Source: Jeotgalibacillus campisalis (GTDB lineage: Bacteria; Bacillota; Bacilli; Bacillales; Jeotgalibacillaceae). Taken from it: 64,000 nucleotides of DNA. The position numbers were made by a program, and so were the translations under genes. Positions 55,571-64,000 of this stretch are shown here, piece after piece (position 1 is the stretch's first letter; every line of letters starts with the position of its first letter). The stretch is taken from NCBI RefSeq assembly GCF_000829515.1, contig NZ_JXRR01000017.1:124001-188000 (forward strand). Reading direction: 5' to 3'. Below the pieces are notes generated by a model, which was not told the origin of the DNA, ran no database searches, and saw only the letters and a program-made list of their open reading frames with translations.

Positions 55571-58204
55571 TCAAACGGATTTTACCCATTTAGGAACGAA
55601 TTCCAGCGCCTCGTCCACTTTAGATGGATTCTTACCGCCAGCTTGAGCCATATCAGGACGGCCTCCGCCTCCGCCTTCACAGATTGAAGCCACTTCTTTC
55701 ACCAGTTTGCCGGCATGATAGCCTTTATCAATTAAATCTTTTGTTACACCTGCAATGACCTGAACTTTTTCTCCTTGAACTGCGATTAACACAAGAATAC
55801 CCGAACCTAATTTATTTTTAACATCATCAGCCATAGATCGCAAACTATTTACATCAGCTGCTTGAACTTTTTGGGCTAACACAGCTATGCCATCGACCGT
55901 GATGACATTGTCCATAATATTTTCCGCTTCAATATTAGACATTTTAGCATGAAGGGAATCATTTTCCCGCTGCAGATCTCTACTATCACTCTGCATGTTT
56001 TGAATTTTTGAAAACAAGTCATTCGGATTTGATTTGACAAGTGCAGCGGATTTTTGAAGCAGCTGAATTTGATCGTCCATGTAGCGGTAAGCCGCTTCTC
56101 CAGTCACTGCCTCAATCCGGCGGGTACCTGCCCCGATGCCCCCCTCTGAAACAATGCGGAATAGTCCGATGGAAGCTGTATTACTGACATGACAGCCGCC
56201 GCATAACTCCAGGCTGTAGTCGCCAATGGATACAACTCGCACCTGTGCGCCATACTTCTCTCCAAATAATGCCATAGCACCCATAGACTTTGCTTCTTCT
56301 AAGGATTTTACTGCGGTTTCTACAGAGTAACTGCCCCATACTTTACTATTTACTATTTCTTCAATCCGTTTAAGTTCATCAGCTTGAACCTGGCCAAAAT
56401 GAGAAAAATCAAATCGCAGCCGGTCTTCCTGAACGAGTGAACCTGCCTGATTCACATGGTCGCCCAGCACATCTTTCAGGGCCTGATGTAAAAGATGTGT
56501 AGCTGTATGATTTTTGGTTATCTCCGTTCTTGATGTTGGATCTACAGCAGCCAGGACCGTATCACCCTTCTTCAGGATTCCTTTTTCAACAATTGCAGTA
56601 TGAAGATTTTGGCCATTTGGTGCTTTTTTTACATCCTTAATTCGAAGCAGTGCTCTGTCGTTAGATATTGTCCCTTTATCTCCAATTTGCCCTCCGCTTT
56701 CAGCATAAAAAGGAGTTTCGGCCAGGATGAATTGTACTTCTTCTCCTTCACTCACAGAATCAGCAAACGCTTGATTACTGAGCAGGGCCTCAACAGTAGA
56801 TTCATGCAGCAGTCGATTATAGCCTACGAATTCACTTGATACTTTAATCTCTCCCAGTACACCGCCCTGCACCTGCATCGAGCCGCTTTCCTGGCGTGCT
56901 GCACGGGCTCTTGAGCGCTGGGCATTCATTTCTTTTTCGAACCCTTCCACGTCTACTCCCAACCCGTTGTCAGCAGCATATTCCTCTGTCAGCTCAACAG
57001 GAAATCCAAACGTATCATACAATCTAAATACGTCTTTTCCATCAATTTGTCCTGACCCGTCTTCCTTCGCATTGTTCATTAGACCAGAGAGAATTGCCAG
57101 CCCTTCATTTAGTGTTTCATGAAATCGTTCTTCTTCTGTTTTGATGACTTTTCGAATGAAATCTTCTTTATTTTTAACTTCCGGATAAAAGTCAATCATA
57201 ATTTCGCCGACAACAGGCACCAATTCATGCATAAATGGACGGTCAATGCCAATTTGTTTCGCATACCGCACAGCGCGTCGAAGAAGTCTTCTTAGCACAT
57301 ACCCTCTTCCTTCATTGGATGGAAGCGCCCCGTCTCCTATAGCAAAAGAAACGGTACGGACATGATCTGCAATAACCTTAAAGGAAACGTCTTTATCTTC
57401 AGCCTGCTGATAAAGCTGTCCTGAAATCTTTTCGGTTGCTTTAATAATGGGCATAAACAAGTCCGTTTCAAAATTAGTTGGCACATCTTGAACCACACAA
57501 GCCATGCGTTCCAGACCCATTCCTGTATCAATATTTTTCTTTGGCAATGGTGTGTAAGAATGGTCGGGATTATGATTAAATTGAGAAAAAACAAGGTTCC
57601 AGATTTCAAGATAGCGGTCGTTTTCCCCGCCTGGGTACAATTCAGGGTCATTGCCATCATTTCCAAATTCTTCTCCCCGATCGAAAAAGATTTCGGTATT
57701 AGGTCCGCTTGGCCCTTCCCCTATATCCCAGAAATTACCTTCTAATCGAATAATTCTTTCTTCCGGTACTCCGATCTTCTGTTTCCACAGGTCATAGGCT
57801 TCATGATCCTCAGGGTGAACCGTAACAGAAAGCTTTTCCGCCTCAAAACCGATCCATTTTGGAGACGTAAGGAATTCCCATGCCCACTCTATTGCTTCTT
57901 CTTTAAAGTATTCACCGATTGAAAAATTCCCGAGCATCTCAAAGAATGTGTGATGCCGAGCAGTTTTCCCCACATTCTCAATATCATTTGTACGAATCGA
58001 TTTTTGTGCGTTTACAATTCTTGGATTTTCGGGAATCACCCGTCCATCAAAATATTTTTTTAGTGTCGCCACACCGCTGTTAATCCAAAGTAAAGAAGGG
58101 TCTTCATGGGGAACCAATGAAGCGCTTGGTTCTATATCGTGACCTTTTTCCTGAAAGAAATCCAAAAACATTTGTCTGATTTCTGCACCTGACCATTTTT
58201 GCAT
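55571..58204 (-). CDS. alaS: Alanyl-tRNA synthetase
   Basis: Charges tRNA-Ala. The 877-residue protein has the class II catalytic core, the editing domain with HTATHLLHQ and CGGCH zinc/editing residues, and the C-terminal DHHA1 domain ending in the [14 protein letters not shown] motif. ATG 58204 follows AAAGGAGG. It is controlled by a T-box leader upstream. Confidence 0.98.
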   Translation of the reverse strand: MQKWSGAEIRQMFLDFFQEKGHDIEPSASLVPHEDPSLLWINSGVATLKKYFDGRVIPENPRIVNAQKSIRTNDIENVGKTARHHTFFEMLGNFSIGEYFKEEAIEWAWEFLTSPKWIGFEAEKLSVTVHPEDHEAYDLWKQKIGVPEERIIRLEGNFWDIGEGPSGPNTEIFFDRGEEFGNDGNDPELYPGGENDRYLEIWNLVFSQFNHNPDHSYTPLPKKNIDTGMGLERMACVVQDVPTNFETDLFMPIIKATEKISGQLYQQAEDKDVSFKVIADHVRTVSFAIGDGALPSNEGRGYVLRRLLRRAVRYAKQIGIDRPFMHELVPVVGEIMIDFYPEVKNKEDFIRKVIKTEEERFHETLNEGLAILSGLMNNAKEDGSGQIDGKDVFRLYDTFGFPVELTEEYAADNGLGVDVEGFEKEMNAQRSRARAARQESGSMQVQGGVLGEIKVSSEFVGYNRLLHESTVEALLSNQAFADSVSEGEEVQFILAETPFYAESGGQIGDKGTISNDRALLRIKDVKKAPNGQNLHTAIVEKGILKKGDTVLAAVDPTSRTEITKNHTATHLLHQALKDVLGDHVNQAGSLVQEDRLRFDFSHFGQVQADELKRIEEIVNSKVWGSYSVETAVKSLEEAKSMGAMALFGEKYGAQVRVVSIGDYSLELCGGCHVSNTASIGLFRIVSEGGIGAGTRRIEAVTGEAAYRYMDDQIQLLQKSAALVKSNPNDLFSKIQNMQSDSRDLQRENDSLHAKMSNIEAENIMDNVITVDGIAVLAQKVQAADVNSLRSMADDVKNKLGSGILVLIAVQGEKVQVIAGVTKDLIDKGYHAGKLVKEVASICEGGGGGRPDMAQAGGKNPSKVDEALEFVPKWVKSV

Positions 58205-58224
58205 CGTAAATCCTCCTTTAGCAT

Positions 58225-58508
58225 GTGTATGTATCTTAAGAAAACACAAAAAGGCCCTCATCCCCTACAGGGACGAGAGCAAACTCGCGGTACCACCCTG
58301 GTTATAAACTTTACTGCCAAAAATACGCAGCAAAATTTATCACTTTGAGCGCCTTAACGCGGCGAACGGCAGAGTTTACCTGCACTCAGGATTAGCGTTC
58401 CATTACGTTGCATAAATTCCTTTTCAGCCCAGGAGGAATTTTCTCTGACTTACTGCTTAAACAGGTCGTAATGTACTGGTTCCATCTTCGAGTTGCTCTT
58501 ATTTTCCT
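58225..58508 (-). ncRNA. T-box leader of alaS (alanine tRNA sensor)
   Basis: The T-box sequence AGGGTGGTACCGCG is at 58299-58286 on the minus strand. It is followed by a terminator (58280-58254 and T-run). The leader is about 285 nt, longer than that of glyQS. Ala specificity is inferred from the gene; the specifier codon was not located. Confidence 0.9.
58247..58280 (-). terminator. Regulated terminator of the alaS T-box
   Basis: GCTCTCGTCCC pairs with GGGATGAGGGC (one wobble) around a short loop, followed by TTTTTGTGTTTT on the minus strand. Confidence 0.85.
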
Positions 58509-58514
58509 ACAGAA

Positions 58515-58544
58515 ATTATAGATAAGAAAGCTGTCATTTGTCAA
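58515..58544 (-). promoter_or_regulatory. Sigma-A promoter of alaS
   Basis: Perfect TTGACA (58544-58539) and TATAAT (58520-58515) with an 18-base spacer. The -35 overlaps the last codons of the upstream gene. Confidence 0.85.
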
Positions 58545-59607
58545 TCCGTACTTCTCTGTCTCTTTGTTTAAACGATTTGAAAATCATTCCAATCACCATG
58601 TAAATAGGCACAACAGCAATCAAGCCGGCCATACCGCCAAGCTCTCCCCCTATTAATAGCAGCAGCATAATCATAACAGGATGTACATGAATGTTTTTCC
58701 CCATAATCCATGGAGCGAGAAGGTGACTTTCAACCATTTGTATACCAAATGCCGCAATGAGAACCCAAATCACCATACTTCCTGACACTGTGCTTGCCAC
58801 AAACAAAGCTGGCAGAGCGCCAATAATTGGTCCAAGATAAGGAATTACATTAAAGATACCCAGCAGGAGCGACAAAGGCAGAGCATACGGAAGCTGAATT
58901 ACATACAGGATTCCAAACGAAAAAATGGCTACTGCAGCGCTTAGCCACAGCTGCCCCCTGATATAAGCACCAAGCCTCTGATCCAAATCTGCTGCGAGCA
59001 ATAAGATCTGTTTTTTCCTATACTGCGGCACAAGTTTCATAATGTACTCTCTAATCAGCACCCGGTCTTTTAGTATATAAAATGTCATAAACGGCACAAG
59101 AGACAAAGCTATAATCCATTTTAAAGAGTGATCTACTCCTGCAAGCAATTCATCTGCACGCTGCTCTATGTTTACCTGTATGGAATTAATAAAATCTTCT
59201 ATTCTAGTGCGCACAGGCTGCGGCATGGAAGTGAGCCAGTCAGCAATTGAGTGGTTCCATGCGGAGAGACGGTCCAATAAATCCGGCAGATGGGTAAGAA
59301 AGTGATTCCATTCCCTGATTAAAGCTGGTATCCCCCATTGAAATAAAGCTCCTGCAACAGCGGTCAGAACAACAAAAACGATAGTAACAGCCAACCTGTT
59401 CGAACATTTTGCCCTCATTAAAAAATGCACAATTGGGAGTAAAAGATAAGCACACAGTATACTTAACAATAGCGGCACAAAGGCAAGCCATACCCCTGCA
59501 AAAACCGGTTGAATAAACCGCCATAAATAAGAGATAACCCAGCCGCAAAGAAGCAGCAACAGGAAGATGAACAGACGAGGCAGCCATTTTTTTACGAGTG
59601 AATCCAT
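58534..59607 (-). CDS. yrrI: AI-2E family transporter-like membrane protein (YrrI)
   Basis: A 357-residue protein with about eight membrane helices and the AI-2E/UPF0118 family pattern (FNVIPYLGPIIGALPA and a conserved GGELGG segment near the end). Family members include a quorum-signal exporter in E. coli and Na+/H+ antiporters in halophiles; the substrate here is unknown. Its start overlaps the upstream small gene by 16 bases. Confidence 0.88.
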   Translation of the reverse strand: MDSLVKKWLPRLFIFLLLLLCGWVISYLWRFIQPVFAGVWLAFVPLLLSILCAYLLLPIVHFLMRAKCSNRLAVTIVFVVLTAVAGALFQWGIPALIREWNHFLTHLPDLLDRLSAWNHSIADWLTSMPQPVRTRIEDFINSIQVNIEQRADELLAGVDHSLKWIIALSLVPFMTFYILKDRVLIREYIMKLVPQYRKKQILLLAADLDQRLGAYIRGQLWLSAAVAIFSFGILYVIQLPYALPLSLLLGIFNVIPYLGPIIGALPALFVASTVSGSMVIWVLIAAFGIQMVESHLLAPWIMGKNIHVHPVMIMLLLLIGGELGGMAGLIAVVPIYMVIGMIFKSFKQRDREVRIDK

Positions 59608-59795
59608 TTTTGGTCGCTCGATAATTCTGCTTCACTGAATAGATCGTTTAAGCTTTCAATGGATCCATCTTCTGATATTTCATATAACACCAGTTTTCCT
59701 CTATACACTAAAAATTCAATACAGCAATGACGGCAATAATAATGTTTGGTTCCTATTTTTCCGATATCACGATGATTACAGCATGGACAATTCAT
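59592..59795 (-). CDS. Small zinc-ribbon protein
   Basis: A 67-residue protein with CPCCNHRDIG and YYCRHCC: two CxxC-type pairs (C3, C6, C21, C24) that should bind one zinc ion. The rest is acidic. It may be the equivalent of B. subtilis YrzR, which lies near yrrI, but I am not certain of the match. It overlaps the AI-2E family gene and is probably cotranscribed with it. Confidence 0.72.
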   Translation of the reverse strand: MNCPCCNHRDIGKIGTKHYYCRHCCIEFLVYRGKLVLYEISEDGSIESLNDLFSEAELSSDQKWIHS

Positions 59796-59964
59796 GAGAA
59801 GCCTCCAATACAGGATCTTTTGTTCTCATCGTTGCCCTGAATACTGACTATTATTCATTTGTATTGTAATCTATTGCAACCTATATACTATTTACCTTCG
59901 GAGGACAGCCTGTCTTGACTTGATAAGCAGCCGGATTCTTTAACCGTTTCATAAAAATAGAATC

Positions 59965-62352
59965 TTAAGCTTCCATAAAATCATACGGAGACAGTCCTTT
60001 CATTCCTACCATAGGATCTGCTGTTTCAATGTCTTCATTATGGGATTCTTCTGGCTTGCTTTCAGCAGGAACTTCAAGTGTTCCTTCCGCAAGCTTCGCG
60101 CGTAATGTAGTTAGACGGGCTGCATCATCTTTTCTTTCCACTCCAAAACGAAACGCTTCTTCTTCTCCACACATGATTAAAAATCGTTTGCTCCTTGTAA
60201 TGGCAGTATAAAGTAAATTACGACGAAGCATACGATAATAGCTTTTTACCACAGGCAAAATAACAATGGGGAACTCACTTCCCTGTGATTTGTGGATGGA
60301 GCAGCAAAATGCATGCGTAATCTGATTTAAATCCTGACGGGTGTAGGTTACCTCCACCCCATCAAAAGAAACCAGCACCATATCTTGTTTTTCAGTATTT
60401 TCTTTTGCATAAAATATCGAAATAACTTCACCCATATCTCCATTAAACACGTGACTCTCCGGCTGATTGACAAGCTGCAGAACTTTATCGCCAATCCGAT
60501 AAACAATATCTCCCCATTTTAGCTCTTTTCTTGACTGATCAGGATTCGGATTCATTAACTCCTGCAGCACTTTATTCAGTCTGTCTATACCCGCAGGTCC
60601 TCTGTACATCGGCGCTAGTACTTGAATGTCTCTTGCGGAATATCCTTTATTCATAGCATTTGTCACAACTTTACCCACAACTGCATCCATTTGTGAAGCA
60701 TGGCAGGCAATAAATGATCGATCAGCATGCTGTTTTCTTAGGTCCTGTGGAAGCTTGCCTTCTTTCATCTGATGGGCTAATTCAATAATGGACGACCCTT
60801 CCTCCTGCCTGTATATATCCGTTAATTGCACAGTAGGTACGAGCTTTGAATGAATAAGATCCTGAAGAACCTGCCCCGGACCAACAGACGGAAGCTGATC
60901 CTGATCGCCAACAATAATTACCTGCATCGTGTCGGGAACTGCCTGCAAAAGCTGATTTGCCAGCCAAGTATCCACCATCGACATTTCATCCACGATCAAA
61001 AGCTTGCCTGAAACTAAGCGTTCTTCGTCATCTTCCAGTTCTTCCTGACCTGTAAAGCCGAGAAGCCTGTGGATGGTCATGGCTTTTAGTCCTGTTGATT
61101 CAGACATACGTTTAGCCGCACGGCCAGTCGGAGCTGCCAAAACGATGGGGAAAGGTTCTTCGCTCCCATATGCATCAGCGTCCAGAGACACACCATGAAG
61201 TTCTGAATAGAGCTCTACAATCCCCTTAATTACTGTCGTCTTTCCGGTTCCGGGTCCGCCTGTTAAAATCATAACAGATGAAGTTAATGCTGTTTGAATG
61301 GCTTCCTTTTGAGAAGGGGCATACGAAACTCCAAGCCGTTCTTCAAGGCTGCCAAGCGCTAGCAGAAACTCAGATTCAGGGAATTGATCCTCATACTCCT
61401 TATGAGACAGCAGCCGGTTGATATTGGTGACAAGGCCTTTCTCAGAAAAATAGAGAGAAGGCATATAAATGCGTTTTTCTTCTCCTATAACTTTGCCTTC
61501 TTCATGTAGTTCAATCAGTTGGTTTGAAATATCCGCGTATTCTATTTGTTCAGGCTGATGTTTTTGCAGCAGATCTTTTACTTTTATTAGCAGGTCTTTG
61601 GATTGTGCATACACGTGACCTTCCTGCAGGGAAAGCTGCTGCAGGCAAAATAAGCATGCTGCTTTTATCCGGTCCGGATGTTTACCCGATAACCCCAGAT
61701 GTCTGCCCAGTTCATCAGCCTTGCCAAACCCTACACCTTCTACATGGTAAACAAGCTGATAAGGATTTTTCTGAAGAATTTCAAGAGTGGCTTCCTGGTA
61801 TTGCTGATAGATCTTCATCGATAATTGCGGACCAAATCCCCAGTCATTTAAATGAACCATGATGCGCTCAAGGCCCTGATGTTCAATTAATACGTCATAG
61901 ATATGTTTTGCTTTTTCCTGAGAAAGCTTAGGAACCTCTTGCAAAACCGACTCATCATTCATTATCTTTGAAATCGCTTTTTCTCCCAGTGTATCCACAA
62001 TCTTTTCTGCTGTTCTTTTTCCAACACCTGAGAAAAGATCACTTGATAAATAATGAACGATTCCCTGTTTGGTCTGCGGGATATCTTTTTTAAAGCGATC
62101 CGCAAGAAACTGCATGCCAAACCGAGGATGCTCTTTAAATTTGCCATGAAAAATATATGTGTCCTCGTCCTGCATTTTAGGAAAATGACCTGTTACAACT
62201 GCCTCTTTTTCTTTATTTGCTGTGTTCGTTTCTTCGACGCGCACACGCACCACAGAATACATATTATCTTCATTGTGGAAGATCGTTACGATATGCCTGC
62301 CTTTTATGTAAGGCTCCTCTTCATTAAATAAATCCATGGATTCATTGCCCAT
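59965..62352 (-). CDS. recD2: RecD2-type ATP-dependent DNA helicase (YrrC)
   Basis: 5'-3' superfamily 1B helicase found without RecBC, linked in B. subtilis to replication-fork progression and repair. The 795-residue protein has the long N-terminal region with OB-like and helix-hairpin-helix segments (SGVGKRTAEKI, about 110-240), Walker A GGPGTGKTT near residue 365, DEMSMVD Walker B, and the C-terminal QGSEFP and TAITRSKR motifs. It follows the TPR gene. Confidence 0.95.
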   Translation of the reverse strand: MGNESMDLFNEEEPYIKGRHIVTIFHNEDNMYSVVRVRVEETNTANKEKEAVVTGHFPKMQDEDTYIFHGKFKEHPRFGMQFLADRFKKDIPQTKQGIVHYLSSDLFSGVGKRTAEKIVDTLGEKAISKIMNDESVLQEVPKLSQEKAKHIYDVLIEHQGLERIMVHLNDWGFGPQLSMKIYQQYQEATLEILQKNPYQLVYHVEGVGFGKADELGRHLGLSGKHPDRIKAACLFCLQQLSLQEGHVYAQSKDLLIKVKDLLQKHQPEQIEYADISNQLIELHEEGKVIGEEKRIYMPSLYFSEKGLVTNINRLLSHKEYEDQFPESEFLLALGSLEERLGVSYAPSQKEAIQTALTSSVMILTGGPGTGKTTVIKGIVELYSELHGVSLDADAYGSEEPFPIVLAAPTGRAAKRMSESTGLKAMTIHRLLGFTGQEELEDDEERLVSGKLLIVDEMSMVDTWLANQLLQAVPDTMQVIIVGDQDQLPSVGPGQVLQDLIHSKLVPTVQLTDIYRQEEGSSIIELAHQMKEGKLPQDLRKQHADRSFIACHASQMDAVVGKVVTNAMNKGYSARDIQVLAPMYRGPAGIDRLNKVLQELMNPNPDQSRKELKWGDIVYRIGDKVLQLVNQPESHVFNGDMGEVISIFYAKENTEKQDMVLVSFDGVEVTYTRQDLNQITHAFCCSIHKSQGSEFPIVILPVVKSYYRMLRRNLLYTAITRSKRFLIMCGEEEAFRFGVERKDDAARLTTLRAKLAEGTLEVPAESKPEESHNEDIETADPMVGMKGLSPYDFMEA

Positions 62353-62370
62353 CAGGTATTCCCCCTGCTC

Positions 62371-63039
62371 TTAACCCTTAGACTCCAAAGCCTGTCTCAT
62401 AATTTCCCGTCCATTCAGCGCTAAATAGTGATCCGGCTGAGCGGCTATCGCCTGTTCAAAACAGCTTAATGCTTCCATTGCATCTTCCTGAAAACCAGCA
62501 TACGCGACGCCAAGATTATAAAGTGCATCCGCATGCTGATCATTAAGGCGAACGGCATGTTTAAGCTGTTCAATTGCTTCATCAGCTATTTCAAGCTGTG
62601 CAAGTGCCAGTCCATATTGAAAGTGTGCTTCAGCATCATTCTCAGAAAGCTCCACTGCCCGCTGCAAATAAGGAAGAGACAGCTTTACTTTTTCCTCATT
62701 TTTCAAAGACATGCCAAGCATAAAGTACACGTCTGAATCATTTACTCCTTTTTCAAGCGTTTTCTCATATAAACGGGCACTTTCCGAGAATCGCTCTTCG
62801 TTATAGTACAAATTCGCAAGGGAGTAATACGCGAGACCTGCTTCTTCATTTAATACAATCGCTTTTTGAAAAAAGCGTTCTGCTTTTTCCGTTTCATTCA
62901 TTTGAGCCAGTACATTGCCAAAATTGATATAAGCCGTTTCATCTTCAGGTTTTTCTTCAATTGCCTGATTTAAAAGTTCTATGGCTTCCTGGTATTCACC
63001 ATCTTGCAATTTTTTTATCGCTTGTTCATTTAGGTTCAT
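62371..63039 (-). CDS. yrrB: TPR repeat protein (YrrB)
   Basis: A 222-residue protein made of six tetratricopeptide repeats of 34 residues, with the classic A-x-x-x-L-x-x-A spacing from residue 8 or so to the end. Such arrays bind protein partners; none is identified. It lies between mnmA and recD2 as in Bacillus and is 18 bases from recD2, so the two are likely one transcript. Confidence 0.92.
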   Translation of the reverse strand: MNLNEQAIKKLQDGEYQEAIELLNQAIEEKPEDETAYINFGNVLAQMNETEKAERFFQKAIVLNEEAGLAYYSLANLYYNEERFSESARLYEKTLEKGVNDSDVYFMLGMSLKNEEKVKLSLPYLQRAVELSENDAEAHFQYGLALAQLEIADEAIEQLKHAVRLNDQHADALYNLGVAYAGFQEDAMEALSCFEQAIAAQPDHYLALNGREIMRQALESKG

Positions 63040-63174
63040 TTTACGTTCATCTCCTGCTAGTTAAAGGTTTCTGTTTTCCACTTAAATCATCGATATATTC
63101 TTTGTGTTGCTGCTGTTTAAAGCATGTGTTAACAGCAAAACATTTCAGTGTGAAAAAACTAGATACTGGTTAAA

Positions 63175-63200
63175 AGTATAACACACGCGGTCATATGAAG
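63175..63200 (-). promoter_or_regulatory. Candidate promoter of yrrB-recD2
   Basis: TGT-TATACT (-10 at 63180-63175) has an extended -10 form; no good -35 was found. It lies between the mnmA terminator and yrrB. Confidence 0.45.
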
Positions 63201-63205
63201 AGAAA

Positions 63206-63282
63206 AAAAGGAATGCTGCGGGATCCTTTTATGTTTTCCCCGTTTCGGAGCAAAAGCAAAAAGAGTTCCACTGCATTCCTTT
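63206..63282 (-). terminator. Terminator after mnmA
   Basis: GGAATGC and GCATTCC arms enclose a long partly structured loop of about 55 bases, then T7 on the minus strand. The long loop makes it less typical. Confidence 0.65.
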
Positions 63283-63284
63283 CT

Positions 63285-64000
<716 letters not shown>

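Overview
The window is a stretch of core chromosome from an endospore-forming member of the Bacillaceae (Bacillus and relatives). The evidence is the gene content (spoIIP, gpr, sigK, yqfC/yqfD, sda), Bacillus-type AGGAGG ribosome sites, sigma-A, sigma-W and CIRCE signals, T-box leaders, and gene order close to the dnaG to comE and yrr regions of Bacillus subtilis. No rRNA, tRNA, CRISPR array, insertion sequence, prophage or integrase was seen. Genus cannot be fixed from the sequence alone. The single-chain GlyRS, the uninterrupted sigK, and the absence of comER, yqxA and pbpI set it apart from B. subtilis.

Layout. 1-3.9 kb (minus): the 5' part of dnaG with yqxD upstream, then ccpN-ppdR(yqfL), the carbon control pair. 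4.0-5.7 kb (plus): T-box-controlled glyQS. 5.8-16.9 kb (minus): recO, yqzL, era, cdd, dgkA, ybeY, pgpH, phoH, yqfD, yqfC, then the sigma-W type envelope-stress operon yqeZ-floA-(176-aa unknown protein). 17.0-18.9 kb: rpsU-yqeY and deoC. 19.1-27.2 kb: the seven-gene heat-shock operon hrcA-grpE-dnaK-dnaJ-prmA-rsmE-mtaB behind CIRCE. 27.2-34.6 kb: hemW, lepA, spoIIP, gpr, rpsT (plus) and holA. 34.9-38.6 kb: yqzM and the DNA-uptake genes comEA-comEB-comEC. 38.8-43.8 kb: the eight-gene yqeG-yqeH-aroE-yqeI-nadD-yqeK-rsfS-yqeM run, mainly ribosome assembly and NAD/shikimate functions. 44-47.6 kb: a regulatory stretch with sda (DnaA boxes), pssA, intact sigK, mtnN and yrzA. 47.7-64 kb (minus): yrrS, greA, udk, the tRNA 5-methoxyuridine genes trmR-trhP1-trhP2, mltG, yrzB-ruvX-yrzL-alaS (T-box), an AI-2E family membrane protein, a zinc-ribbon protein, recD2, a TPR protein and the 3' part of mnmA.

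Functional themes are ribosome biogenesis and translation (era, ybeY, rsfS, yqeH, yqeI, rpsU, rpsT, lepA, prmA, rsmE and several tRNA-modifying enzymes), proteostasis, replication and repair (dnaG, holA, recO, recD2, ruvX), competence, and sporulation control. No unknown multi-gene system is evident. The unexplained material is mostly in intergenic DNA: twin imperfect palindromes between holA and yqzM, a terminator that also contains the yqfC ribosome site, overlapping divergent promoters at mtnN/yrzA, stacked hairpins ahead of trmR, and an 0.8-kb stretch between sda and pssA with no convincing gene.
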